DNA from: Flavobacteriales bacterium
GTDB lineage: Bacteria; Bacteroidota; Bacteroidia; Flavobacteriales_F; PHOS-HE28
Assembly (NCBI GenBank): GCA_016700415.1
Contig: CP065018.1
Coordinates: 806,001 to 870,000, forward strand
Direction: 5' to 3'
DNA: 64,000 bases
Shown here: one piece after another, positions 26,773 to 35,879 of the stretch
How positions within the stretch are numbered: the stretch's first letter is position 1
How the letters are laid out: each line of letters opens with the position of its first letter
Position numbers and translations under genes: made by a program
The notes under the pieces: generated by a model
Told to the model about the DNA's origin: nothing
Seen by the model: only the letters and a program-made list of their open reading frames with translations
Database searches by the model: none

Positions 26773-27872
26773 GCAAGCACGGACGTGTGCTGGTGGCGAT
26801 GAGCGGCGGGGTGGACAGCTCCGTGACCGCACTGATGCTGCACGAACAAGGTTACGAGGTGATCGGCGTCACCATGAAGACGTGGGACTATGCCGCGAAC
26901 GGAACGGGCAAGCGCGTCACCGGCTGCTGCGACCTGGACAGCATCAACGACGCGCGGGAAATGGCGGTGAGCCGTGGCTTCCATCACATGATCATCGACA
27001 TCCGCGAGGAGTTCGGCTCGGCGATCATCGGGAATTTCACGAGCGAGTACATGGCCGGCCGCACACCGAACCCCTGTGTGCTGTGCAACACCTTCATTAA
27101 GTGGGAGGCCCTGCTGAAGCGCGCCGATATGCTTGACTGTGAGCTGATCGCGACGGGCCATTATGCCAAGGTGCGCGAGGAAGGCGGCCGCTACGTGGTG
27201 AGCAAAGGCATGGACCCCGGCAAGGACCAGAGCTATGTGCTGTGGGGCTTGGAGCAGAAGAACCTGGCCCGCACGCGCTTCCCCATCGGCGGCTTCCGGA
27301 AGAGCGAGATCCGCGCCATGGCCGTGGACAGCGGCTTCCCTGAACTGGCGCAGAAGAGCGAGAGCTATGAGATCTGCTTCATCCCCGACAACGACTACCG
27401 TGGTTTCCTGAAACGGAAGGACCCGGTGGCGTTCGAGCAATTGAAGCACGGCAAGCTCGTGGGCACCGACGGTGCTTCGCTCGGGGAGCACGACGGCTAT
27501 CCCTTCTTCACCATCGGCCAACGCAAGGGCTTAGGAATTGCCACGGGCACACCGATGTATGTCACGGAGATCTTTCCGGAGACCAACACCGTGGTGCTTG
27601 GTGGGAAAGACGACTTAGACAAGCAGACCGCCTGGGTGCGGCAGCCGAAATTCCAAAAAGTGCCGGAGCTGCGCGGTGAAATGGAGACCGTGACGAAGAT
27701 CCGATACAAGGACAAAGGCACGCCGGCCACCATCAGCATGGACGATGAACATGTGCGTGTGGATTTCCATGCAAAGGTGAAAGGCATCGCACCGGGGCAA
27801 AGCGCCGTCTTCTATGATGGGGACGATGTGGTCGGTGGCGGCTTCATCGACCGAGAACCAGCCAGACCATGA
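26769..27872 (+). CDS. mnmA: tRNA-specific 2-thiouridylase
   Basis: 367 aa. It makes 2-thiouridine at position 34 of tRNAs for Lys, Glu and Gln. The PP-loop SGGVDSS is at residues 12-18; the two catalytic cysteines are C106 (in LCNTFIKW) and C203 (in YEICFIPDND). The GQRKGLGIATG loop and the C-terminal beta barrel (GKDD ... VRVDF ... PGQSAVFYDGDDVVGGGFI) complete the family layout. ATGA overlaps at both ends place it in the middle of a three-gene operon. Confidence 0.96.
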   Translation: MSKHGRVLVAMSGGVDSSVTALMLHEQGYEVIGVTMKTWDYAANGTGKRVTGCCDLDSINDAREMAVSRGFHHMIIDIREEFGSAIIGNFTSEYMAGRTPNPCVLCNTFIKWEALLKRADMLDCELIATGHYAKVREEGGRYVVSKGMDPGKDQSYVLWGLEQKNLARTRFPIGGFRKSEIRAMAVDSGFPELAQKSESYEICFIPDNDYRGFLKRKDPVAFEQLKHGKLVGTDGASLGEHDGYPFFTIGQRKGLGIATGTPMYVTEIFPETNTVVLGGKDDLDKQTAWVRQPKFQKVPELRGEMETVTKIRYKDKGTPATISMDDEHVRVDFHAKVKGIAPGQSAVFYDGDDVVGGGFIDREPARP

Positions 27873-28558
27873 AAAAAGCACTCCTCCCTCTTGCCGTGGC
27901 CGTTACGGCATTGCTATGGACATCCGGTTGCAAAAAGGACGAGGACCCGCAGCCCGTGGACCTGGGCCACGCCTACTTTCCCACCGACACGGGGCGGTGG
28001 GTGGACTTTGCCGTGGACACCGTGTGGAGGAATGACCTGAGCGGCGTCACTGACAGCCTGCACTACAACCTGCGGGAAAAGATCACCGAGGACTTCACCG
28101 ACCCGGAAGGCCGCCCGGCGCAGCGGCTGATCCGGTACCGGCAGGACAGCGCCACGGGCATCTGGATACCCAAGGACGTGTGGTGGCAGGTGCGCGGCAA
28201 TACCCAGGTGGAACGGGCCGAGGAAAACCAGCGGCGCATCAAGCTGATCTTCCCGCCGCGGACCGGGCAATTCTGGAACACGAACGCGCTCAATACGGAC
28301 CGGGAGTATGAACTCACGTATATGGAAGTGGATGAGCCCTGGGGTATCAACGGCCTGAGCTTTGACAGCACCTTGCTCGTGAAGACCACCTACTCGAACA
28401 ACGCGGTGATCACCAACACCTATTATGAGCGTTACGCAAAGCACATCGGACTGATCTATCGCCAGGTGGACAGCACCGACACGCAGACCGACGTGAACGG
28501 CGTGGTAAGGATCCGTGGTACTTGGTACAAACAGGTGGTCACGGGCTACGGTCATTGA
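27869..28558 (+). CDS. lipoprotein of unknown function
   Basis: 229 aa. A lipoprotein signal is clear: MKKALLPLAVAVTALLWTSGC with the lipobox Cys followed by KKDED. The mature part is beta-rich with many aromatic residues (DTGRWVDFAVDTVW, YELTYMEVDEPW) and a C-terminal YERYAKHIGLIYRQV, resembling Bacteroidota lipoproteins that carry an AKHIGLVYRE-type ending. Position after mnmA with 4-nt overlap. No function known to me. Confidence 0.8.
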   Translation: MKKALLPLAVAVTALLWTSGCKKDEDPQPVDLGHAYFPTDTGRWVDFAVDTVWRNDLSGVTDSLHYNLREKITEDFTDPEGRPAQRLIRYRQDSATGIWIPKDVWWQVRGNTQVERAEENQRRIKLIFPPRTGQFWNTNALNTDREYELTYMEVDEPWGINGLSFDSTLLVKTTYSNNAVITNTYYERYAKHIGLIYRQVDSTDTQTDVNGVVRIRGTWYKQVVTGYGH

Positions 28559-28564
28559 ATATGG

Positions 28565-28870
28565 GACGTGGAGGCGCGGAGGCGCAGAGAATGCACGGTT
28601 TGGAAGGAAGGGTACAGGGTACCGGGTACCGGGTACAGGGTATCCCGCAGCGCGGCAGTCGTATTCCCGCCGGTGATACCCGTTCTCGATCCTCAGTACT
28701 CACTACCCGGTACTCGGTACCCTGTACCAGAAAAACCGCTCACCGACCCCTATTGACTTTCTCTGCGCCTCTGCGCCTTTGCGGCTATTCCCTACCCGAA
28801 CTCTTCTCTGCGCCTCTGCGTCTCTGCGGCCTTTTCCTGCCCCTCTTGATCTCTGCGCCTCTTCTCGCCC
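28565..28870. repeat. mixed repeat block ahead of and inside the subtilase start
   Basis: Octad-like GAGGCGC repeats (28565-28588), heptads of GGGTACC/GGGTACA (28612-28645), complementary GTACCC-type heptads (28697-28733), then three copies of CTCTGCGCCTCTGCG-like sequence (28759-28786, 28804-28830, 28849-28864). The last block is read through by the subtilase frame. Confidence 0.7.
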
Positions 28871-30468
28871 AGACCGCTCCCGCCACTTATTGGGTGCAGT
28901 TCACCGACAAGGACCACACGCCGTACAGCCTTTCAGCCCCGCAGGAATTCCTGTCACAGCGTGCCCTTGATCGCCGCATCCGGCAGAACATCCCGATCGA
29001 TTCCCTCGACCTGCCAGTGGACCCGGCCTATGTCGCGCAATTGATGGCCGCCGGTGACTTCCAGTTGCTGACCCGGAGCAAATGGTTCAATGCCGTCACC
29101 ATCCGCAGCACGGACACCCTGGCCCTGGACTCGCTCGGCTTGTTGCCCTTCATCCATGTGGTGCAGATCACGGTGGACGGAAAACCACGCCCTGCGCGCC
29201 ATGCCTTGAAGTTCGGGATGGAGACCAAGACCTACGCAAGCGACTATGGCCTCTCGTTCCGGCAGATCGAGATGATGAACGGCCACCTGTTGCATGCCGT
29301 GGGTGATGCTGAAGGACAGGGCATGCTTATCGGCATTCTCGATTCGGGCTTTCAGGACGCGGACATATTGCCGGGGCTTTCCGCGCTCCGCGATCAGAAT
29401 GGTATCGTCCTCACCCGCGACCTGGTGGAGCCCGGAGGCAACGTTTACGCGCAGCATTATCACGGCAGAAGTGTGCTCTCGCTGATGGCCGGGAAAGTGG
29501 AAGGGCAACTCTTGGGGACCGCGCCCTTGGCGAACTACGCCCTTGTCCGGACCGAGAACGTGGCCACCGAATACATCGTGGAGGAGGACAACTGGGTCAG
29601 CGGCGCAGAGCTCTGCGACAGCCTTGGCTGCGATGTGCTCAACACGTCCTTGGGCTATACCACCTTCGACGACCCCACGCAGGACCACAGCTATGCGGAC
29701 CTCAACGGGCTCACGTCGCGCATGACGCTCGCGGCGGACATCGCCACGCGCAAAGGCATGATCCCCGTGAACAGTGCCGGGAACAGCGGTGCCGCACCAT
29801 GGCATTACATCGGTGTCCCGGCGGACGCGTTCGACATCCTCGCTGTGGGTGCCGTGGGCAGTGACCGCATCCTGGCCGACTTCAGTTCCCGCGGACCCAG
29901 TGCGGACGGGCGCATAAAGCCGGACGTTAGCGCCATGGGCTTAGGCACGATCGGCATTGGCACCGGCGGGCAGGATGTGTACGCCATCAACGGCACCTCC
30001 TTCTCCTCCCCGCTCGTGGCGGGCCTTACCGCATGTCTGTGGCAGTTGCATCCCGATCGCACCGCGCACGACGTCATGACCGCCGTACGGCGCAGCGCTT
30101 CGCAACACGATCATCCCGATGACGATCTCGGGTACGGCATCCCGGACTTCTGGCGGGCGCACCTCCTGCTCGGCGGAAGGGACCTGACCCATCTTGCCGA
30201 CCCCACAGTGCTCGCCGTGATGCCCGTGCCGTTCACGGATTTTCTGGATATCGAAGTGTACGCCGGTGAAAGCGACGCGATGGACCTGAAGATCTATGAC
30301 ATGCTCGGCCGGAAATTGTGGGCCTCCACCACGGGCTTGGAACCGGGGACCTACTCCCGCGTGCGGATCCAGAACGATCTGCTGACACAATTGCGCGCCG
30401 GGGCCTACATCGTTGAGGTGCAAGTGGGCGGGTCCCGTCTGACGCAGCGTGTCATCAAGGCGGAATGA
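28753..30468 (+). CDS. subtilisin-like serine protease with T9SS domain
   Basis: About 571 aa. The S8 catalytic triad is visible: Asp in IGILDSGFQ, His in YHGRSVLSLMAG and Ser in NGTSFSSPLVAG. The end is a T9SS type A domain (VMPVPFTDFLDIEV ... KIYDMLGRKLW ... GAYIVEVQVGGSRLTQRVIKAE), so it should be surface-displayed or released. The start is uncertain: the frame is open from 28522 without a sound ATG; TTG at 28753 gives a leader built from the CTCTGCG repeats, ending in the hydrophobic FLPLLISAPLLAQ, a good cleavage site. Its stop overlaps the start of aat by 4 nt. Confidence 0.85.
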   Translation: MTFSAPLRLCGYSLPELFSAPLRLCGLFLPLLISAPLLAQTAPATYWVQFTDKDHTPYSLSAPQEFLSQRALDRRIRQNIPIDSLDLPVDPAYVAQLMAAGDFQLLTRSKWFNAVTIRSTDTLALDSLGLLPFIHVVQITVDGKPRPARHALKFGMETKTYASDYGLSFRQIEMMNGHLLHAVGDAEGQGMLIGILDSGFQDADILPGLSALRDQNGIVLTRDLVEPGGNVYAQHYHGRSVLSLMAGKVEGQLLGTAPLANYALVRTENVATEYIVEEDNWVSGAELCDSLGCDVLNTSLGYTTFDDPTQDHSYADLNGLTSRMTLAADIATRKGMIPVNSAGNSGAAPWHYIGVPADAFDILAVGAVGSDRILADFSSRGPSADGRIKPDVSAMGLGTIGIGTGGQDVYAINGTSFSSPLVAGLTACLWQLHPDRTAHDVMTAVRRSASQHDHPDDDLGYGIPDFWRAHLLLGGRDLTHLADPTVLAVMPVPFTDFLDIEVYAGESDAMDLKIYDMLGRKLWASTTGLEPGTYSRVRIQNDLLTQLRAGAYIVEVQVGGSRLTQRVIKAE

Positions 30469-31067
30469 CCCCTGGCCGATCCTCTTCCGGGAAGCTCCAG
30501 CTCACGGCCGATCTCCTGCTTGCTGCTTACAAGCAGGGCTTCTTCCCCATGGGTGATGAGCTTGGTGAGTTGGAATGGCACAGCCCCGATCCCCGTGCGG
30601 TCTTTCCGTTGGAAGCCATCCGCCCGAACGCACGCTTTCTTCGCTTCCTGCGGAACAGCGGGCTGAACTGCACGCGTGACACCGGATTTGAGAAGGTGAT
30701 GCGCTACTGCGCCACCGCACATGGTGACACTTGGATCACGGAGGAGATGATCGCGGCATACACAGCGCTGCATCGCATCGGGCATGCACACAGCGTGGAG
30801 ACCTGGGAAGGTGACAAACTCGTGGGCGGGACCTATGGTGTCAGCATCGGCGCGGCGTTCTTTGGGGAGAGCATGTTCAGCCTTGTTCCCAATGCAAGCA
30901 AAGCGGCCTTCCATCACTTGGCCGATCATTTGCGTGCCCACGGCTTCACCCTGTTCGATTCGCAGTATCTCAACGATCACACGGCCTCCTTGGGCGCGAT
31001 CGAAATACCTCGGCCCGACTTCCTGGAACTGTTGAAGGACGCCCTCCAGCGGCCTTGCACTTTCTGA
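30465..31067 (+). CDS. aat: leucyl/phenylalanyl-tRNA--protein transferase
   Basis: 200 aa. It adds Leu or Phe to proteins with N-terminal Lys or Arg, marking them for ClpAP (N-degron pathway). Family motifs: YKQGFFPMGDE, WHSPDPRAVFPLE, TWITEEMIAAY, GGTYGVSIGAAFFGESMFS and LFDSQYLNDHTASLGAIEIPR. The ATG overlaps the subtilase stop (ATGA), so it is translationally coupled to a secreted protease; a fortuitous operon is as likely as a functional link. Confidence 0.95.
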   Translation: MTPGRSSSGKLQLTADLLLAAYKQGFFPMGDELGELEWHSPDPRAVFPLEAIRPNARFLRFLRNSGLNCTRDTGFEKVMRYCATAHGDTWITEEMIAAYTALHRIGHAHSVETWEGDKLVGGTYGVSIGAAFFGESMFSLVPNASKAAFHHLADHLRAHGFTLFDSQYLNDHTASLGAIEIPRPDFLELLKDALQRPCTF

Positions 31068-31748
31068 TCAACGCCCCCCAAGCCTCAGCACTTGGACCAA
31101 GGCCTGCACCTCATTGGGATCCGCGATGTGGTCCGTGGAGTTTGCCGTTATCGCGGAACTGTGGTACTCGGTAGCACCCGTGGCCGCGATGATCTCCGCA
31201 ATGTTTTCGCTGCGCACCCCGCCGCCCGGCATCACCACGATGCGCCCGGCGGCCTGTGCCACCAATTGCTTGATGATGCGCGCGCCTTCCAACGCATTGG
31301 CGTGAAGTCCGGAGGTGAGCACACGTGCGCACCCCGCTTCGATCAACACTTCCAACGCGGACGAGGGATCCGGCACTTGATCAAAGACCTTGTGACAGGT
31401 CACCGCCATCGGGCCCGCCTCTTGCACGATGCGCTTCATCAGGCCCACATCCAACGAGCCATCGCTGCGCTGCGCTCCCGCCACGATTCCCGGACAGCCC
31501 AGCTCGCGGCAGGCCCGGATGTCGCGCCACATCACGTCCAGTTCTTCCGAGTTGTAGATGAAATCTCCTCCGCGGGGCCGGATCATGGGAAACACCGGCA
31601 GCCCCAGCTCCATCGCAGCGGTGATCATTCCCCAGCTCGGCGTGGTGCCGCCTTGCAACGGGCCCGAACAGAGTTCAACGCGGTCCGCCCCTGCTTCCCT
31701 CGCGATCCGGCAGGAGCTCAGCGAGTAAGCGCAGACCTCCAGCAGCAT
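31068..31748 (-). CDS. cutC: CutC family protein
   Basis: 226 aa, a TIM-barrel protein. Conserved blocks: EVCAYSL at the N-terminus, GADRVELCSGPLQGGTTPS, FPMIRPRGGDFIYN, VTCHKVFDQ, RVLTSGLHANALEG and VMPGGGVRSENI. Once called a copper homeostasis protein; its biochemical role is unsettled. It abuts the aat stop (convergent, 0 nt gap) and starts 1 nt after the glycosylasparaginase stop, so those two minus-strand genes are an operon. Confidence 0.93.
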   Translation of the reverse strand: MLLEVCAYSLSSCRIAREAGADRVELCSGPLQGGTTPSWGMITAAMELGLPVFPMIRPRGGDFIYNSEELDVMWRDIRACRELGCPGIVAGAQRSDGSLDVGLMKRIVQEAGPMAVTCHKVFDQVPDPSSALEVLIEAGCARVLTSGLHANALEGARIIKQLVAQAAGRIVVMPGGGVRSENIAEIIAATGATEYHSSAITANSTDHIADPNEVQALVQVLRLGGR

Positions 31749-31749
31749 C

Positions 31750-32754
31750 TCAGAAGTGGTGTTTCACCGGTATGCTCTGCTCCGTGGAACCGCTCTTCAC
31801 CGAGAAGGTGAAGCCGTCCTGCAAAGCGTACGCCCCGTAAGAGCCGTCCCGCCCCAACGCGAGGAAGCCTACCTGCACCGCTTTCGCAGCCGCGGGGTCG
31901 CGATGGACGATCCGCTCCACCGTGGCCCGGCAGGCCTCTTCGGGTGAATGCCCTTGGCGCATCAGTTCCACCACGGTATGGCTGCCCACGATGCGGATCA
32001 CCTCCTCGCCCACGCCGGTACTGGTGGCCGCCCCCACCTCGTTGTCCACGAAGAGGCCCGCGCCGATGATGGGCGAATCGCCAACACGCCCGCGCAGTTT
32101 GTAGGCCATGCCGCTGGTGGTGCAGGCACCGCCAAGATCCCCGACCGCATCCAACGCAAGGATCCCGATAGTGTCGTGGTTCCGTTCGCCACCCGGCAAC
32201 GCGTTCTCGATGTTGGGCACCGGCTCGTACTTCGCGGTCTTCAACCACTCCTGCCACTCCAAGCGGCTTTGCTCGGTGAGAAGGTCCTCTTTTGTGAAGC
32301 CGTTCTCCAAAGCGAACTGCAGTGCGCCTTCACCGGCCAACATCACATGGGGCGTGCGGTCCATCACCATGCGGGCCACGGAAACAGCATGCACGATATG
32401 CTCCAACGCGGCCACCGATCCACAACGTCCGCGGGCGTCCATGATGCAAGCATCCAAGGTGACGTGACCATCGCGGTCCGGACGTCCGCCGAGCCCCACG
32501 GACTGGTTGGTCGGGTCGGCCTCCGGCACGCGCGCTCCGGCCTCTACGGCATCCAAGGCATGCCCGCCATCCTTCAAGATCTTCCATGCGGCAGCATTCG
32601 CCTGCTGTCCAAAGTCCCAAGTGGAGATCACAATGGGCGATCCGGTGGCCCGCCGAGGTGCGGAAGGTTGGCGCCTCATGGCGAATGAACGTCCTGCCAG
32701 CGCTGCCGCGGACGTGATGGCGGAAAGGCGCAGGAATTTCCTTCTATCGATCAT
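31750..32754 (-). CDS. Tat-exported glycosylasparaginase-like Ntn hydrolase
   Basis: 334 aa. The N-terminus is a twin-arginine signal (MIDRRKFLRLSA ... AALAGRSFA). The enzyme belongs to the asparaginase 2 / N4-(beta-N-acetylglucosaminyl)-asparaginase family; self-cleavage would occur before the nucleophile Thr in GERNHDTIGILALD, and DSPIIGAGLFVDNEVGAATSTGVGEE holds the substrate loop. It likely splits GlcNAc from Asn of glycoproteins or cleaves isoaspartyl peptides in the periplasm. The ATG at 32754 is chosen because it gives the Tat signal; the frame opens 12 codons earlier. Confidence 0.93.
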   Translation of the reverse strand: MIDRRKFLRLSAITSAAALAGRSFAMRRQPSAPRRATGSPIVISTWDFGQQANAAAWKILKDGGHALDAVEAGARVPEADPTNQSVGLGGRPDRDGHVTLDACIMDARGRCGSVAALEHIVHAVSVARMVMDRTPHVMLAGEGALQFALENGFTKEDLLTEQSRLEWQEWLKTAKYEPVPNIENALPGGERNHDTIGILALDAVGDLGGACTTSGMAYKLRGRVGDSPIIGAGLFVDNEVGAATSTGVGEEVIRIVGSHTVVELMRQGHSPEEACRATVERIVHRDPAAAKAVQVGFLALGRDGSYGAYALQDGFTFSVKSGSTEQSIPVKHHF

Positions 32755-32951
32755 GGGAACAGGTCCGGACCGGAAAGGTACGTCCAGCATACGACAAGAG
32801 CTGGATCGGTTGGACGCAAGAACCCTATGGCCTCAGCAATGATGCACCGATGAATGCGGGACCGCCTTCATTCAACCCATCTGCTATCGGGGTGAAGGCC
32901 GAGGGCGGACAGTCTGGGTGCGGCTGCGGAGAGCACGTGCAACGCACAATT

Positions 32952-34049
32952 TCAACACGTGATAAGTTCCCCGTGCAACCAAAGGTGGAACCAGCCCAAC
33001 TGGAGCAGGAAAGCCGCCGCCAGGATGGGAATGCGCCAGCGGGAACGAGCCATGACATCGCCCGCGAGCAGGAAAAGCGGGAATAGGACCGTGCTGAAGC
33101 GAGGCATGGATGCGACCGAGCCACTACACAAAGGCAGCAGGATACTGACTGCGATCAAGAGGTTAAAGGACAAGGGCAGCTTCTTGCGCACTGCAATTGC
33201 CAAAGCGAAAAGTGCCAGTGTATACCAAGAGTCGAACTGCGTGGCAATATCACCGCCATTGAAGAAGCCCATGAAAGGCCATGTGAACGACCTGCCCCAA
33301 CCGGCTTGTGCGGAGGAAAACGCGAAGGGATCCCCCGTTCGATCCCATTGAAATACGCCGTATGCCGCGAAAGCCATGACCGGGAATGCCAATGGCCACG
33401 ACCGTTTCAGCCAACGGTACGGCTTTCGCCAAATATCATCGATGCGGGCACCGTCCACTTCCACCGCGTAGACCAGAAGAACGGGAAGGAGGAACAACCC
33501 GTTGGGGCGCGTGAGCACCAAGGCCGTGGAACACACCGCCAGCCCCATGGAAGAATGCCTCGCGACCGAATAGAAAGCACCCAGAAGCGCACAGAGGAAA
33601 AGGGCCTCCGTCATGCCAAGATGGAAATAGATGCCGAACGGCTGCAAGAGCATGGCCATCACTCCCCAAAAGGCCACAGCAGTACCTTTCAGGACCGTGA
33701 AGAAGCGGAGGGCCAATAGTGCAAGCAGGCCCGATAAAAGCGCACCCAGCAGGAGCATGGAATCGGCAGTGCTCGATCCCGTTATCTGGACGGTTGCTCG
33801 GACCGCCCAGGGATAAAGTGGAAAGAACGCCCATTCCGTCTGATGGATGTCGGCACCGTGCCAATGGCCGAGGTCCCCGTCCACAGGTGTACGGTAGCCC
33901 TCCGCAGCGATCTGTTGGTACCAGCCGGCATCACAGTTCACGCAATCCCGGGTGGGGACGTCCGCAATCTTGCCCCAGATCGAATAAAGCGAACTTATTC
34001 CCAGCGCAACGCCGATGACCAAGAGCATGTGTGAACGGGCAGGGAACAT
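32952..34049 (-). CDS. PIG-V-like GT-C mannosyltransferase (membrane)
   Basis: 365 aa with about eight to nine membrane helices. The first periplasmic loop carries NCDAGWYQQIAAEGYR and TEWAFFPLYPWAVR, the D-x-x-W-Y and FFPLYP signatures of PIG-V-type mannosyltransferases, which take mannose from a polyprenyl phosphate. It lies immediately upstream (4-nt gap, minus strand) of nothing else but downstream of the KdsC-like gene, so it may belong to the Kdo/envelope glycan cluster. The acceptor is unknown. Confidence 0.8.
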   Translation of the reverse strand: MFPARSHMLLVIGVALGISSLYSIWGKIADVPTRDCVNCDAGWYQQIAAEGYRTPVDGDLGHWHGADIHQTEWAFFPLYPWAVRATVQITGSSTADSMLLLGALLSGLLALLALRFFTVLKGTAVAFWGVMAMLLQPFGIYFHLGMTEALFLCALLGAFYSVARHSSMGLAVCSTALVLTRPNGLFLLPVLLVYAVEVDGARIDDIWRKPYRWLKRSWPLAFPVMAFAAYGVFQWDRTGDPFAFSSAQAGWGRSFTWPFMGFFNGGDIATQFDSWYTLALFALAIAVRKKLPLSFNLLIAVSILLPLCSGSVASMPRFSTVLFPLFLLAGDVMARSRWRIPILAAAFLLQLGWFHLWLHGELITC

Positions 34050-34054
34050 GGAGT

Positions 34055-34708
34055 TCAGCGCCTACCTCGTTCCACCTTGGGTTCCGTGGCGTTGCGCTCC
34101 TGTAAATACCGTTGGTAGCCTTGGCTGTACGCGGCACGTTGATCAAAGACCTCGGTGAAATTCCCGAGCAGTTCGATCACCGCTTCAGTTCCTTCCCTCA
34201 ACCCGTTCTCCCCGCCACTGCATGCCGTCACGATGTCCGCATCGCCGCGTGCGATCACATGTTCGGTGAAGCGCAAGCCCGCTTTCCGCCCGATCATCAC
34301 CCGCAGGCCGCATTGCTTGGCGAGCGCCAAGTCGATGGCATCATCGAAGAAGAAAGCCACTTCCTCGGGCTTCAGTCCATTGTCACGCAGGAACACTTCG
34401 AACGCATCCGGTTTGTTGATGAAACCCATGTAGATGGCATGGAACTTCTCGCGCTGAACGAACTGCTCCGCCTGCGGATTGATCTGTCCCGTGATCACCG
34501 CCGCTGGTGGGTTCGCACCGTTCTTCAGCCAAAGGGCAAAGCGCAGCATGTTCACGCCCATGCTCCCTGTCTCACTGAACGGGCTGCCACGATCAAGGTC
34601 CTTCCAACCGTCGTTGAACACCCCGTCCCAGTCGAAGAGGACGGCCTTGATCTTCTTCACACGGCGTTGCAGTTCCGCAGGCTCGTGCAGGTAACGGGTT
34701 TGGTGCAT
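34055..34708 (-). CDS. KdsC-like HAD phosphatase
   Basis: 217 aa. A C0-type HAD fold like KdsC, which removes phosphate from Kdo 8-phosphate. Motif I is LFDWDGVFNDG (Asp nucleophile), motif II VITGQ, the Lys is in NKPDAFEVF, and motif III is FFFDDAIDLALAKQCG. Compared with classical KdsC the G-D-D of motif III reads F-D-D and the cap-less core is longer by about 30 residues at the C-terminus. Location in a cluster with kdsA supports the assignment. The ATG at 34708 is used; the upstream frame is repeat sequence. Confidence 0.78.
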   Translation of the reverse strand: MHQTRYLHEPAELQRRVKKIKAVLFDWDGVFNDGWKDLDRGSPFSETGSMGVNMLRFALWLKNGANPPAAVITGQINPQAEQFVQREKFHAIYMGFINKPDAFEVFLRDNGLKPEEVAFFFDDAIDLALAKQCGLRVMIGRKAGLRFTEHVIARGDADIVTACSGGENGLREGTEAVIELLGNFTEVFDQRAAYSQGYQRYLQERNATEPKVERGRR

Positions 34709-34842
34709 TCCAGTTGTCAGTTGTTCGTTATCAGGGCGGAACTTGAACGTCAGTGGTGGGATGGTAACGTCAGCGTGATATACTGTCGCGGCAAAGCGTC
34801 GGCAGCCTGACAACTGACAACTGACAACCGACAACTATTCAA
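34709..34842. repeat. inverted heptad repeats between Kdo genes
   Basis: TTGTCAGTTGTTCGTTATCAGG at one side (34713-34734) and tandem CTGACAA heptads at the other (34808-34840) are complementary, about 75 nt apart. They separate the transaldolase-CBS gene from the KdsC-like gene. Confidence 0.7.
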
Positions 34843-34848
34843 AGACCA

Positions 34849-35871
34849 CTACCCCGCGATCGCCTTCATCATGTCCTGGATGTCCAGCATGCCGAGTTGC
34901 TTACCATTCTCACTGACGCTGAGCGTATCCACCTTGTGCTCCTTGAAGAGCTTCTGAGCCTCGTCCAGCAAGGCTTCCGGGGAAACGGTGTACGGCGCAT
35001 TGAATTTCAGCGTGCTGAGCTTCTTCGAGAGGAATTTGTTGCCTTCCTTCTCGATGCCGCGACGCAGGCCGCCATCGGTGAAGACGCCCTTGTTCTTGCC
35101 TTTCGCGTCCACCACCATCACGGCGCCGAAGCCGTGTTTGGTCATTTCCACCAGCGCCTCGCTCACGGTCGCGGTCTCCTTTACCACAGGGTTGCTGCGC
35201 GAGAGCACGTCCTTCACCTTCATGGTGATCAAGCGGGTGTGCTCATAGAACTGCTGCGTGCCAAGCGTGGTCATGTTGTTGTCGGTGAGCTGCTTCATCA
35301 GCTTCCAGGGCACGGTGATGGTGTGTACACCGATCTCCACCGCATTGCGCACATGCTCCACGGTGCGGACGCTGCTGAACATGATCTTGCTGTCGTAGCC
35401 GTAGTAGTTCACGGCCTCTACGCACTGCTGCACGAGACTGAGGGCATCATGCCCTTGGTCCTGCAAGCGGCCCACGAGCGGGCACACATAGTTGGCGCCG
35501 GCCTGCATCGCCATGTAGGCCTGCTGCAGCGTGTACACGAGGTGTACGTTCACCATGATGCCCTGGTCGCGCAGCATCTTGCAGGCGCGCAGTCCTTCAA
35601 GGCTCACTGGGATCTTGAAGACGGTGGTCTCCTTCTTGAGGCCCATCTTCAATTGGCGCTTCGCCTCCTTCACCACTTCCTCGGCCGTTTCACCCAAGGC
35701 CTCCACCTGGAGGATGGGCACCTTCTTCGCGAGGTCCAGGATCATCTTGTCGATGTTCGTGACCCCGCCCCGGTGCATGAAGGTGGGCGTGGTGGTGAGA
35801 CCGGTGAGGAAGCCAAGTTTGAAGGCTTCGTCGATCTCCTTGATGTCGGCACTGTCTAAGTAGAGTTCCAT
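34849..35871 (-). CDS. FSA/TalC-type transaldolase fused to two CBS domains
   Basis: 340 aa. Residues 1-215 are a small transaldolase of the fructose-6-phosphate aldolase type: MELYLDSADI, LTTTPTF, Schiff-base Lys K86 (VFKIPVSLEGL) and ANYVCPLVGR. The position of FSA Tyr131 is Leu132 here and FSA Thr109 aligns with His110, so specificity should differ. Residues 218-340 are a CBS pair (VKDVLSRSNPVVKETATVSE ... GVFTDGGLRRGIEKEG ... LGMLDIQDMMKAI) strongly recalling the C-terminus of KdsD, the arabinose-5-phosphate isomerase. Between kdsA and a KdsC-like gene, it may supply arabinose 5-phosphate (inference). Confidence 0.9.
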   Translation of the reverse strand: MELYLDSADIKEIDEAFKLGFLTGLTTTPTFMHRGGVTNIDKMILDLAKKVPILQVEALGETAEEVVKEAKRQLKMGLKKETTVFKIPVSLEGLRACKMLRDQGIMVNVHLVYTLQQAYMAMQAGANYVCPLVGRLQDQGHDALSLVQQCVEAVNYYGYDSKIMFSSVRTVEHVRNAVEIGVHTITVPWKLMKQLTDNNMTTLGTQQFYEHTRLITMKVKDVLSRSNPVVKETATVSEALVEMTKHGFGAVMVVDAKGKNKGVFTDGGLRRGIEKEGNKFLSKKLSTLKFNAPYTVSPEALLDEAQKLFKEHKVDTLSVSENGKQLGMLDIQDMMKAIAG

Positions 35872-35879
35872 GGTGAAGT

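Noticed and set aside
34055..34708. Generic HAD phosphatase unrelated to Kdo
   Set aside because: Possible from the fold alone, but the short cap-less size and position next to kdsA and the KdsD-like CBS fusion make a KdsC role more likely.
34897..35859. Long open frame (320 codons) opposite the transaldolase-CBS gene
   Set aside because: High GC content leaves the opposite strand open; the translation is rich in His, Val and Leu without any domain. Similar shadows lie opposite DUF389 (47629-49068), uvrA (14282-15643) and dnaE (62831-63991).
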